From positions 248,001 through 312,000 of the forward strand of contig CAWCHK010000004.1 of the NCBI GenBank assembly GCA_963795385.1: DNA of 64,000 bases. Reading direction: 5' to 3'. A program made the translations under genes and the position numbers. The stretch comes from CAVURS01 sp963795385. Lineage in GTDB: Bacteria > Actinomycetota > Actinomycetes > Actinomycetales > CAVURS01. Below, in pieces: positions 43,254 to 51,729 of this stretch (positions are counted from its first letter, which is position 1; every line of letters starts with the position of its first letter). The notes under the pieces are model-generated. The model worked only from the letters and a program-made list of their open reading frames with translations, was not told where the DNA came from and ran no database searches.

Positions 43254-44610
43254 GCGCTGCCGGCGAGCATCTGCTGCCACAGCCCGGTGAAGCCCGGGAG
43301 GGTCTTGCCCGTCGTCTCGACGTCCTCCACCATCAGCCCCGGCACGGCCAGGCCGATCACGGCGGCAGCCATCGCCATCCGATGGTCGGCGTACGTCGCG
43401 AACCGGCCGGCCCGCAACGGTTTCGGCGTGATGCGCAGGCCGTCGTCGGTCTCGGTGACGGCCCCTCCGAGGGCGTTGATCTCCCGGGCCAGCCCGGCCA
43501 GCCGGTCGCTCTCGTGCCCCCGCAGATGAGCCACTCCGCGCAGCCACGACGGCGAGTCGGCGAGCGCAGCCAGGGCGGCGACGACCGGCGTCAGCTCGCC
43601 CGCGTCGTGCAGGTCGACGTCCAGCCCGGCGATCTCGCCCGAGCCCTGCACCGTGAGCGCGTCATTGTCCAGGGACACGTCGGCCCCCATGGCGTCCAGG
43701 ATGTCGCGCAGCGCGTCCCCGGCCTGGGTGGTGCGCTGCGGCCACGCGGGGACGACGACCCGGCCGCCGGTGACCAGGGCGGCGGCCAGGAAGGGCGCGG
43801 CGTTGGACAGGTCCGGCTCGACCTCGACGTCGAGCGGGTGGATCTGGCCCGGGTGCACGCGCCAGGTGTCGGGCTCGCCGTCGTCGACCTGGACGCCGGC
43901 GTCCCTCAGCACCTCGACCGTCATGGCGATGTGCGGCTCGCTCGGCACCGGCCTGCCGTCGTGATGCACCGTGACGCCGTCGGAGTACCGCGCGCCCGCC
44001 AGCAGCAGTCCCGAGACGAACTGGCTGGACGCGGACGCGTCGATCGTGAGCGACCCGCCGCGCAGCCCGCCGGTGCCCTGGATGGTGAACGGCATCGACC
44101 CGCTCCCGTGGTCGTCGACCGCCGCACCGAGGGCCCGCAGGGCGTCGAGCATGGGGCCCATCGGGCGCTTGCGGGCCTGCGGGTCGCCGTCGAAGGCGAC
44201 CGCTCCGTCGGCCAGCACCGCCACGGGAGGCAGGAACCGCATGACGGTGCCCGCGAGACCGGTGTCCACCTGGGCCGGCCCGTGCAGCCGGGCCGGCGTC
44301 ACCAGCCAGTCGGCGCCGAACCGGTCGTGCTCGTCGTGACCCCGTCGTGGCCGTGCGGCGCGCTCGCGGGCCCGCGATGACCGGCGGCCCGGCCGTGGTG
44401 GCCGTCGGCGATCTGCACGCCGAGCGCGGACAGGGCGTCCGCCATCAGCAGCGTGTCCCTCGAGCGCAGCGGGCGGCGCAGCCGGGACGGGCCGGCCGCG
44501 AGCGCGGCGAGCACGAGATAGCGGTTGGTGAGGGACTTGCTGCCCGGCAGGGCGACCGTGGCGTCGACGGGTCCGGATGCAACGGGTGCCGACCAGTCGG
44601 GAGCGCTCAC
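43250..44610 (-). CDS. aroA: 3-phosphoshikimate 1-carboxyvinyltransferase (EPSP synthase), frame broken near the N-terminus
   Basis: The shikimate-pathway enzyme that joins PEP to shikimate-3-phosphate. The N-terminal piece (GTG at 44610) has VALPGSKSLTNRYLVLAALA with the PEP/S3P lysine. The second piece has VDTGLAGTVMRFLPP, the first-domain glycine loop, SSQFVSGLLLAGAR, PDLSNAAPFLAAAL, and YADHRMAMAAAV near the end. Adding one base to the run at 44340-44343 (CCCC on the plus strand) joins them through DEHDRFGADWLVTPARLHGP. With the repair the protein is ~453 residues and complete. As an essential biosynthetic gene it is unlikely to be truly broken, which is good evidence that the frame breaks in this window are technical. 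Confidence 0.9.
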
Positions 44611-44688
44611 CGGGCCATTGTCACAGGCCGCCCGACACTGGAGCGGAGAGGCTCATTGGCCGCATTCGGTGCATTCGGTGCATTCGGC

Positions 44689-45240
44689 TCAGTCCGTGAA
44701 GGGCACGGCGTCGACGGCCGACCGGGCCATCAGCCGGGCCTGGGCCTTGGCGGCCTTCGCGCCGAGCCGGGCCTCGCGCCTGGCGGTGTGGGCCGCTCGG
44801 GCCGCGTCCTTCGCGGCGCGCCGCGCCCGCCACGGCATCCCCGGCTTGCCGCCCGTGTCGACGGCGACGAGCAGGACGCCGCCGAGCAGGCCCAGGTTCT
44901 TCAGGAAGTGGACCCGCTGGTTGCGCTTCTGGACCGGGTCGGACTCCTCCCAGAACCGGTGTCCCGCAGCGGTTGTCGGCACCAGCGTCCCGGCCAGGAC
45001 CAGGCCGCTGAGCCGGGTGAACCGGCCCATCGCGAGTAGCGAGCCGGCGCCCACCATGGCCGCGCCGTTGGCCCGGATCAACAGCTCGGGGTCGTCCGGC
45101 AGGTGCAGGGGTGCGGCGATCTTGTGGATCACCGGACCGGCCTTGGCCACCTTGCGCGAGGGGTGGCGCAGGGCGTCGAGCCCCCCGTCGATGAACATCG
45201 CTGCGATCATCGGGCGGGCCACGCGGCGTACGACGGTCAT
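44689..45240 (-). CDS. DoxX-family membrane protein
   Basis: A 183-residue protein with four helices: RPMIAAMFIDGGLDALRHPS at the N-terminus, ANGAAMVGAGSLLAMGRFTR, LVLAGTLVPTTAAGHRFWEE and FLKNLGLLGGVLLVAVDTGG, the DoxX layout. The C-terminal ~45 residues are a charged Ala/Arg/Lys helix. Actinomycete DoxX proteins have been linked to thiol and redox balance; no specific role can be given. The 78-base gap to aroA contains three CATTCGGTG repeats. Confidence 0.85.
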   Translation of the reverse strand: MTVVRRVARPMIAAMFIDGGLDALRHPSRKVAKAGPVIHKIAAPLHLPDDPELLIRANGAAMVGAGSLLAMGRFTRLSGLVLAGTLVPTTAAGHRFWEESDPVQKRNQRVHFLKNLGLLGGVLLVAVDTGGKPGMPWRARRAAKDAARAAHTARREARLGAKAAKAQARLMARSAVDAVPFTD

Positions 45241-45409
45241 CAGGTCCTCCAGTGCGAACGGCAGTCGGCTCGCCGCTCATCCTCTCGCCGTGCCGCGGGA
45301 TCCGCCTCACGGGGGTGGCCCGGCGACGGCGCGTGAACGATCTTCGGGCGGCGTGGCCAGCAGGGTCCGAGCGGTCCGAGGGTCACACCGTGGTGGCAGG
45401 CTGGAGCGC

Positions 45410-46213
45410 ATGTGTGGCAGGTACGCCGCGAGCGCGCGGCCCGGAGGACCTCGTCGAGGAGTTCGAGGTGGACCGCGACGACACCGCGGGCGAGCGTGAC
45501 GGCGAAGTTCAACACCGCTCCCACCGACGTGGCTCCGGTGATCCTGGACCGGGCGCCCCGGGGTGAGCCGGACGCGGCCCCGGTCCGCCAGCTGCGCCGG
45601 CTGCGGTGGGGTCTGGTGCCCTCGTGGTCCAAGGACGCGAGCGGCGGCGCGCGGATGATCAACGCCCGCGCCGAGTCGCTGCTGGACAAGCCGGCGTACC
45701 GCCGGACGGCGCTGGCCCGCCGCTGCCTGGTCCCGGCCGACGGCTGGTATGAGTGGCAGGCCAGCCCGACCGCCCTGGACGCGAAGGGCAAGCCGCGCAA
45801 GCAGCCGTTCTTCGTCCATCGCGGTGACCAGGCGCCCGGTCAGAGCCTCGCCTTCGCCGGGCTGTACGAGTTCTGGAAGGACCGCTCGCTGCCCGGAGGA
45901 CGACCCCGCCGCCTGGCTGGCGACCTACACGATCATCACGACGGCCGCCGAGCCCGGGCTGGACCGGCTGCACGAGCGGATGCCCGTCGTCCTGGACCGC
46001 GAGCGGTGGGACAGCTGGCTGGACCCGGCGGTCACGGACCCCGAGACCGTGATGGGGCTGCTGGAGTCGCCCGGCCCCGGGCGCTTCGTGGCCTACCCGG
46101 TCTCGACCCTGGTCAACTCCGTGCGCAACGACGGGCCCGGGCTGCTCGGCCCGGCGGCGCCGGAGGAGCTGACCGGCGTGGTCGACCCGATGACCGGTGA
46201 GGTCATCGGATGA
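45410..46213 (+). CDS. SOS-response-associated peptidase (SRAP/HMCES), frame broken three times
   Basis: A protein of ~267 residues after repair that crosslinks to abasic sites in single-stranded DNA through its cysteine at position 2. MCGRYAASARP starts at the ATG, giving the catalytic Cys2. Further blocks are TAKFNTAPT, RRLRWGLVPSW, MINARAES, CLVPADGWYEW, FAGLYEFW and TIITTAA, then the active-site histidine in LHERMPVVL. Frame breaks: one extra base in CCCGGAGGACC (45437-45443), another change near 45490-45500, and one extra base in CCCGGAGGACG (45892-45900). The stop overlaps the next start (ATGA). Confidence 0.82.
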
Positions 46214-46899
46214 GGCTGTCGGTGCGCGCGGTCGGTACGCCGCTCGGCCCGGCCCGGGTCCAGGTCGCCCGGCCGCCCGCGGGGGCGGCCGGGGCCGGCC
46301 CGCTCGGAACCCTGCTGCTCGGCCACGGGGCCGGCGGCGGCATCGGCGCGGCCGACCTGCAGGCGGTCGCGAGGCGCGCGGCGGGAGCCGGCTGGGTGGT
46401 CGGGCTGGTCGAGCAGCCGTGGCGGGTGGCCGGCCGCAAGGTCGCGACGCCGCCGCCGCAGCTGGACGTCGGGTGGACGGCGGTGGTCCAGGCGCTCCGG
46501 GCCGGTCGCGGCCGGCTGCCCGAGCCCTTCGTCTTCGGCGGGCGCAGCGCGGGGGCGCGGGTGGCCTGCCGGCTGGCCGGGCCGCTGGATGCCGTCGCGG
46601 TGGTCACCCTGGCCTTCCCGCTGCACCCGCCCGGCCGGCCCGACCGCTCCCGGGTGGCCGAGCTGGCCGGTGCGTTGGCCGCCGGCCGGCCGGTGCTCGC
46701 CGTGCAGGGCGAGCGGGACCCCTTCGGGTCACCCGAGGAGCTCCGAGTCGCGGTGCGGGCGGCCCAGCCGGCGCGCGTCGCCCGGTTGCTCGAGCTGGTG
46801 GCAGTGCCGGGCGACCACGGCCTCAAGGGCAGTGCGGGAGCCGCGGCCGACGCCGTACAGGCGTTCCTGCCTCGGCTGCGGACCGGGGCTGCCGGCTAG
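46210..46899 (+). CDS. Alpha/beta-hydrolase (dienelactone-hydrolase / KANL3-Tex30 type)
   Basis: A 229-residue serine hydrolase fold: LLLGHGAGGG (oxyanion loop, ~35), the nucleophile elbow FGGRSAGAR (~118), the acid in QGERDPFGSPEE (~177) and the histidine in VPGDHGLKG (~205). All triad residues are present. Substrate unknown. Coupled by ATGA overlap to the SRAP gene, and its stop shares CTAG with the convergent ferritin-like gene. Confidence 0.85.
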   Translation: MRLSVRAVGTPLGPARVQVARPPAGAAGAGPLGTLLLGHGAGGGIGAADLQAVARRAAGAGWVVGLVEQPWRVAGRKVATPPPQLDVGWTAVVQALRAGRGRLPEPFVFGGRSAGARVACRLAGPLDAVAVVTLAFPLHPPGRPDRSRVAELAGALAAGRPVLAVQGERDPFGSPEELRVAVRAAQPARVARLLELVAVPGDHGLKGSAGAAADAVQAFLPRLRTGAAG

Positions 46900-47430
46900 A
46901 GAGTGCCGCCTGCGGTCTCGGGCGCCGAGGGGTCCAGGCCGCCGTCGCCGACCGCCTCGCGGGTCAGGTGCTCCTCGATCCGGAACCAGTCGTCGCCGGC
47001 CCGCTCGGCGATCGCCACCAGGGTGGCCATCGAGGCGACCTCCTCGACCTGCTCCTTCAGGAACCACAGCATGAACTGCTCGCCCAGCACGTCGTTCTCG
47101 GCCCGGGCGGCCCGGAACAGCGCCTCGACCTGCTCGGTGACCGCTGCGCTCCTGGGCGAGGGCCATCTCCAGGGGCTCGATGGGGGTCGTGAACTCGTTG
47201 CGGACCTCGTCGATGCCGGGGATCGGGGCCGGCAGGTCCCGGTCCAGCAGGTAGCGGACCATCATCATCGCGTGGTTGCGCTCCTCGATGGCCTGCCGGT
47301 AGAAGTGCGCGGCCAGCCGCGGCAGGTCCCGGTCGTCGAACCAGACGGCGGCGGCGACGTACTGCTGATGAGCGGTGAACTCGTTGCGGATCTGCCGCCG
47401 GAGCAGCTCGGCGAAGCTCGTGGAGGCCAT
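46896..47430 (-). CDS. Ferritin-like iron-storage protein, frame broken in the middle
   Basis: About 178 residues after repair. The first piece has MASTSFAELLRRQIRNEFTA, HQQYVAAAVWFDDRDLPRLA and YRQAIEERNHAMMMVRYLLD, with the ferroxidase ligands E, Y, E and H in ferritin positions. The second piece, one frame over, has AAVTEQVEALFR, then MLWFLKEQVEEV carrying the second-helix glutamates. The break is one extra base at about 47141-47150 on the plus strand. It is bacterial-ferritin-like (Ftn), likely oxidising and storing iron. It lies tail-to-tail with the hydrolase gene. Confidence 0.82.
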
Positions 47431-47490
47431 GCCGCCGACCCTATCCAGCCCGGTTTCGGCCGGTCGGGCTCCATCGCCTCCGCCTCCACC

Positions 47491-47517
47491 GGAATGCCCG
47501 GGCGGTGCCACCGCGTT
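47491..47517 (+). promoter_or_regulatory. SigR-type promoter candidate upstream of sigR
   Basis: GGAAT at 47491-47495 and GTT at 47515-47517 are spaced 19 bases apart; the SigR/SigH consensus is GGAAT, about 18 bases, GTT. Position ~160 bases before the sigR ATG fits autoregulation known for this sigma family. The remaining gap bases carry no gene. Confidence 0.4.
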
Positions 47518-47674
47518 CACGTCCAGGGTGGCCGGTGACGGCCATCGGATCGTACTTCGCACAGCGTCGACAGGAGAGTCCGTGCTGCTCGCCAATCTCA
47601 CCCGTGGTCCTGCGGACGGTTCGGCCCTGGCCGACCTCGGCGGCTCCGCCAGCGCCTCGCTAGGGTTCGGGGTG

Positions 47675-48352
47675 ATGAGTGACCAGAGTGCGGGCATCGA
47701 CGGGGGCACCGGCGTCGACGACGAGAGCACGGTGCGGGCCCCCGAGGGCGAGAGCGACGCCGCGCGCACGGCCCGGTTCGAGGCCGAGGCGCTGCAGTAC
47801 CTCGACCAGCTCTACTCGGCGGCCCTGCGGATGACGCGCAACCCCAGTGACGCCGAGGACCTGGTCCAGGAGACCTTCGCCAAGGCGTTCGCGGCGTTCC
47901 ACCAGTACCGGCCGGGCACCAACCTCAAGGCCTGGCTCTACCGGATCCTGACGAACACCTACATCAACACCTACCGCAAGAAGCAGCGCCAGCCGCTGCA
48001 GTCGGACGCGCAGGAGATCGAGGACTACCAGCTGCACCGGGCCGAGTCGCACACCTCGAGCGGGCTGCGCTCCGCGGAGACGGTCGCGCTGGACCACCTG
48101 CCGGACAGCGACGTCAAGGACGCCCTCCAGTCGATCCCCGAGGAGTTCCGGATCGCCGTCTACCTCGCCGACGTCGAAGGCTTCGCCTACAAGGAGATCG
48201 CCGAGATCATGGGTACGCCGATCGGCACGGTCATGTCGCGGCTGCACCGTGGCCGGCGCCAGCTGCGCACCCTGCTCGAGGACTACGCGCGCGAGCGTGG
48301 CGTCGTCGCCGCGGGCAGCGCCGCCCCGGCCGAGAGCGAAGGAGGACGGGTC
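47675..48352 (+). CDS. sigR: Redox-responsive ECF sigma factor SigR/SigH (no stop codon before rsrA)
   Basis: A ~226-residue sigma-70 group 4 factor. Region 2 holds YLDQLYSAALRMTRNPSDAE, DLVQETFAKAFAAF and FHQYRPGTNLKAWLYRILTN; the SigR-specific NTYINTYRKKQRQP follows. Region 4 holds DALQSIPEEFRIAVYLADVE, GFAYKEIAEIMGTPIGTVMS and RLHRGRRQLR. It directs thiol-stress genes (thioredoxin, mycothiol). Normally its TGA overlaps the rsrA GTG; here that TGA is in another frame and the reading continues into rsrA, so either a one-base error lies in the C-terminal tail (GVVAAGSAAPAESEGG) or a fusion exists. ATG at 47675 is chosen. Confidence 0.9.
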
Positions 48353-48621
48353 GTGAGCTGCGGCAAGCACCACGAGACGGACTGCGGCGAGGTCCTGCAA
48401 CGGGTCTACGAGTACATCGACGGCGAGATGGGCGAGCTGGACTGCGCCAAGATCAAGGTCCATCTCGAGGAGTGCGCGCACTGCCTCGACGAGTACGACC
48501 GGGACGAGCTGATGAAGCAGCTGGTCCGGCGCTCGTGCGGCAGCGAGCCTGGCCCCGCAGGAGCTGCGGACCCGGATCATGGCGAGCATCACGACGGTAC
48601 CGCGTCCGCTTCGACGGCTGA
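48353..48621 (+). CDS. rsrA: Zinc-containing anti-sigma factor RsrA, 3' end frame broken
   Basis: A ~90-residue ZAS-family anti-sigma factor that binds SigR until its cysteines oxidise. Visible: MSCGKHHETDCGEVLQRVYE, YIDGEMGELDCAKIKVHLEE and the HxxxCxxC motif in HLEECAHCLDEY. GTG follows GGAGG. After RRSCGSEP the expected tail APQELRTRIMASITTV then RVRFDG and TGA (48619-48621) appears only by shifting at about 48546-48556 and again near 48600. The disulphide cysteines and zinc histidine are intact. Confidence 0.85.
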
Positions 48622-48634
48622 GCCGCCGCACGCA

Positions 48635-48667
48635 GAAAGGCCCTGAGGGAGATCCTCAGGGCCTTTC
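48635..48667. terminator. Bidirectional terminator hairpin
   Basis: GAAAGGCCCTGAGG (48635-48648) pairs perfectly with CCTCAGGGCCTTTC (48654-48667): a 14-base stem with a 5-base loop between the convergent rsrA and bL37 genes. Confidence 0.88.
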
Positions 48668-48684
48668 GGGTGCCGGACGGCGAG

Positions 48685-48759
48685 TCAGGCGTTGGGCTTC
48701 TTGCCGTGGTTCGCGCCGTTCTTCTTCCGGCTACGACGCTTGCGGGCGCGCTTGCTCAT
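48685..48759 (-). CDS. Ribosomal protein bL37 (24 residues)
   Basis: A tiny gene on the minus strand encoding MSKRARKRRSRKKNGANHGK followed by KPNA. It matches the very basic 24-residue mycobacterial ribosomal protein bL37 (similar start MAKRGRKK and end ANHGKRPN). AGGAG lies seven bases before the ATG. It is easily missed because of its length. It is convergent with rsrA across a strong hairpin terminator and divergent from the carrier-protein gene. Confidence 0.88.
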   Translation of the reverse strand: MSKRARKRRSRKKNGANHGKKPNA

Positions 48760-48851
48760 GGTGATCACTCCTAAGAAAGTTCGGGTTGCCGACCATCGTC
48801 CCATAGCCTGGGCCGACATCGATCCGAACGACCGACCGCAGGAGGCTCACG

Positions 48852-49066
48852 GTGGCTGAGGAAGTCCGCGCCGAGATGGTGGCGAACGTGCTCAGCGTGG
48901 CCGTCGCCGAGGGCGAGAGGTCCAGCCGGGCCAGACCCTGGCCATCCTGGAGTCGATGAAGATGGAGATCCCGGTCGTGCCGGAGACCGGGGGCGTCGTG
49001 CTCCGGGTGGCCATCGCCGCGGGAGACGTCGTGCAGGAGGGTGACCTCCTCGTCAGCCTCGGCTGA
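48852..49066 (+). CDS. Biotin/lipoyl-attachment carrier protein (BCCP-like), frame broken once
   Basis: About 71 residues: VAEEVRAEMVANVLSVAVAE, then after one missing base at 48911-48922 EVQPGQTLAILESMKMEIPV, then VPETGGVVLRVAIAAGDVVQ to LLVSLG. MKM is the biotin-acceptor motif, flanked by the expected glycine turns. It is a single-domain carrier like the small BCCPs of actinomycete acyl-CoA carboxylase systems; no carboxylase gene is near. GTG follows GGAGG by six bases. Confidence 0.82.
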
Positions 49067-49146
49067 CCGGGCATTTCGCCCGGCACGGGTGTCCCCGATC
49101 AGCCGTTCGGCTCAAGGTCGGGCCGCCGTACGCCGATGAGCAGGGC

Positions 49147-50232
49147 GTGTCCGAGCCATTGTCGATCGTCCCGTACCTGCAGGCTCTCAACGAGCTGAAG
49201 GGGTCCGACCTGCACTGCAAGGTCGGCTCGCCGCCGCGCATCCGCATCGACGGACGGCTGCGCCGCCTGCAGGCCCCCGACCTGACGGCCGAGGACACCG
49301 AGCACATGGTCGAGGAGGTCCTGCGCGCGGACCTGCGGGCCGAGTTCGCCAAGACCAACGAGGCCGACTTCGCCTACAGCGTGGCGGGCATCGGCCGGTT
49401 CCGCGTCAACGCCTTCCGGGCCCGCGGCAGCGCCGGCCTGGTCCTGCGCCGGGTCTCCTTCGGTGCGATCCCGCTGGACATGCTCGGCGTACCCGCGGTC
49501 ATCAAGCAGCTCGCGCTCGAGCCGCGCGGCCTGGTGCTGGTCACCGGCCCGACCGGTTCGGGCAAGACCACGACGCTGGCCGGCATGGTCGACCACATCA
49601 ACACCAACCGCGAGGTCCACATCGTCACGATCGAGGACCCCATCGAGATCATGCACTCGGACAACCTCTCGATGATCAACCAGCGCGAGGTGCGGCTCGA
49701 CACGGCCGACTTCGCGGTGGCCCTGCGCGCCGCGATGCGCCAGGACCCGGACGTCATCCTGGTCGGCGAGATGCGCGACACCGAGACGGTCAAGGCGGCG
49801 CTCGCCGCGGCCGAGACCGGCCACTTCGTGATGTCGACCCTGCACACCGCCGACGCCCGCGAGACGATCGCCCGGATCATCGACTTCTTCCCCCCGCACG
49901 AGCACAAGCAGGTCCGGCTGGCTCTCGCCGGCTCGCTGCGCGGGATCGTCTGCCAGCGGCTGGTGCCCCGGGCCGACGGCCAGGGCCGCTGCGTCGCGAT
50001 GGAGATCTGCGTCGTCACCGGCCGGGTCGCCGAGGCGATCGCCGACGAGGACAAGACCAACACGATCACGGACCTGATCAAGGACGGCAGCTACTACGGC
50101 ATGCAGACGTTCGACCAGCACCTGGTCGAGCTCATCCGCGACGGCGTCGTGACCCTCGAGGGCGGCATGGCCGTGGCCAGCAACCCGCACGACCTCACCG
50201 TCGAGCTGCGCCGCCTCGGCCTGGTCGCCTGA
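49147..50232 (+). CDS. pilT: Type IV pilus retraction ATPase (PilT-like)
   Basis: A 361-residue secretion/twitching ATPase. N-terminal PAS-like domain (~1-105), then Walker A VTGPTGSGKTTTLAGMVDHI (~135), the Asp box IVTIEDPIE, Walker B DPDVILVGEMRDTET and the His box MSTLHTADA. The PilT marker sequence of proteobacteria (AIRNLIRE) corresponds to AIADEDKTNTITDLIKDG. It powers pilus disassembly. No other pilus gene is in the window, so it is separated from any pil cluster. GTG start. Confidence 0.9.
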   Translation: MSEPLSIVPYLQALNELKGSDLHCKVGSPPRIRIDGRLRRLQAPDLTAEDTEHMVEEVLRADLRAEFAKTNEADFAYSVAGIGRFRVNAFRARGSAGLVLRRVSFGAIPLDMLGVPAVIKQLALEPRGLVLVTGPTGSGKTTTLAGMVDHINTNREVHIVTIEDPIEIMHSDNLSMINQREVRLDTADFAVALRAAMRQDPDVILVGEMRDTETVKAALAAAETGHFVMSTLHTADARETIARIIDFFPPHEHKQVRLALAGSLRGIVCQRLVPRADGQGRCVAMEICVVTGRVAEAIADEDKTNTITDLIKDGSYYGMQTFDQHLVELIRDGVVTLEGGMAVASNPHDLTVELRRLGLVA

Positions 50233-50234
50233 CC

Positions 50235-50762
50235 CTAGAGCGTGAGCACGAAGCCCAGGAGCTGGACCGTCGGCCGGGGCCGCCAGTCACGCTCGGGGTC
50301 ACGGACGAAGCCGAGCCGCCCGTAGATCCGCTGGGCCCCCTGCATCAGGTCCATGGTGCAGATCGCCACGGCGCTCGCCCCATCGCGCCGGGCCCGCGCC
50401 ACGCACGCCAGCACCAACGCCTCGCCGACGCCGCGGCCCTGCGCCGCCGGGTCGACGCCCAGCATCCGGAACTCCGCCTCGCCGGGGCGGCTCACCTCGG
50501 CCAGCTCGCCCCCGGCCCTGGTGTACGTCACCGTGCCCAGCACGCCCCCGGCCTCGTCCACCGCGACCAGCAGCTCGGCCTGCTCGGCCCGGCTCCGCGC
50601 GTCCAGCAGCACGGCCTGGTAGTACTCGTCGCCGAAGCCGCTGTCGACGTACGCCGCCGCGACGACCCGCCCGGCCGCCTCGATCTCGGGGAGGCCCGAC
50701 GCGGGCCGCACCTGGATGTCCCCGCTTGCGGGCTCGGATCGGTCCGTCACGTCGCGGATCAT
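50235..50762 (-). CDS. GNAT-family N-acetyltransferase (paralogue 1)
   Basis: A ~175-residue acetyltransferase: GDIQVRPASGLPEIEAAGRV, AELLVAVDEAGGVLGTVTYT, the acetyl-CoA loop RMLGVDPAAQGRGVGEALVL, and YGRLGFVRDPERDW. It is homologous along its whole length to the acetyltransferase at 51594-52181; the two flank the YihY gene. ATG at 50762 is preferred (MIRDVTDRSEP). Substrate unknown. It is convergent with pilT with two bases between stop codons. Confidence 0.85.
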   Translation of the reverse strand: MIRDVTDRSEPASGDIQVRPASGLPEIEAAGRVVAAAYVDSGFGDEYYQAVLLDARSRAEQAELLVAVDEAGGVLGTVTYTRAGGELAEVSRPGEAEFRMLGVDPAAQGRGVGEALVLACVARARRDGASAVAICTMDLMQGAQRIYGRLGFVRDPERDWRPRPTVQLLGFVLTL

Positions 50763-50787
50763 GGCATGCCCGATCAGGCTGGGTCCC

Positions 50788-51729
50788 ATGCGGTGGGCCG
50801 AGCTCGAGGCGATCACCCGGCTGGCGGTGCGCGGCACCCGGGCCCGGCTGCGCCGTCACGACCTGCTGCTGTACGCCGGCGGCGTGACGTTCTACGCCGC
50901 GATCGCGACGATCCCCGGCCTGTTCGTCGCACTGCGGATCGGTGCCCTGCTGGCCGGGCGAGGGGCCGTGCTCGACCTGGCCGGCCACCTCGCCGCGGCG
51001 CTCCCGGCGGAGCTCGGCGCTCCGCACGTCGCCGTCGCCCTGGCCCGCCGGGCGGTCGACCTGACCTGGTGGCGCACGGCGGTGGCCGTCCTCCCCGCCA
51101 CGCTCTACGGCGAGGGGCTGCGCCGGGCGTTCGCCCGGTTGACCGGATCGGAGGAGCGGTTCGCCGGCTGGCGGGGCCGGCTGGCCCTCCTCCCGGTGCT
51201 GGCCGCCGCACCCGCCCTCCTGCTCGTGCTGCTGGCCGTCAGCCCGAAGGTCGGCGAGCTCTCCGGCAGCGGGCCGTGGGGTGACCTGGCGGGAGTGGTC
51301 CTGGCCTTCACCGCCGACTGGCTGCTGATGTCCGCGCCGCTCGTCTGGGTCTTCCGCGTGGTGGCGCCGGACCCGCCGAGCTGGCCGGCGGCCGCGGTCG
51401 GGGGAGTGCTCACCGCGTCCTTCCTGGCCGGGTTCGTGCAGGGGTTCGTGCTGTTCCTGTCCCTCCCGCTCGACCTGGGCGCACCGTTCGGCGGGTTGAG
51501 CGCCGTGGGCGGCGGTTGCGCCGTCCTGCTCTGGCTCTGGGTGCTCCACCTCGTCGTCCTGGTCGGCTTCACCCTGACCCGCGAGTGGGGTCGTCAGCGG
51601 TCCCTGCGGGACCACCAGCGCCGACCCGCCGGCGAGGCGTCCAGCGGCATCCGGAACACCACGAGGTTCAGGCCCGGCATCGGGGAGATCCCGCGGCCGG
51701 GGCTGAGCGTGAAGCCGAGCCGGCGGTAG
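50788..51729 (+). CDS. YihY/BrkB-family membrane protein
   Basis: A ~313-residue membrane protein with about six helices: HDLLLYAGGVTFYAAIATIP, the family's N-terminal YAGGVTFYA block, and later PLVWVFRVVAPDPPSWPAAA and AVGGGCAVLLWLWVLHLVVL then VGFTLTRE. Function is unsettled (once misassigned as RNase BN). The last ~45 residues overlap the convergent acetyltransferase antisense and are not family-like, so the original end may have been near REWGRQR. Starts at 50761 or 50716 are also possible. Confidence 0.8.
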   Translation: MRWAELEAITRLAVRGTRARLRRHDLLLYAGGVTFYAAIATIPGLFVALRIGALLAGRGAVLDLAGHLAAALPAELGAPHVAVALARRAVDLTWWRTAVAVLPATLYGEGLRRAFARLTGSEERFAGWRGRLALLPVLAAAPALLLVLLAVSPKVGELSGSGPWGDLAGVVLAFTADWLLMSAPLVWVFRVVAPDPPSWPAAAVGGVLTASFLAGFVQGFVLFLSLPLDLGAPFGGLSAVGGGCAVLLWLWVLHLVVLVGFTLTREWGRQRSLRDHQRRPAGEASSGIRNTTRFRPGIGEIPRPGLSVKPSRR

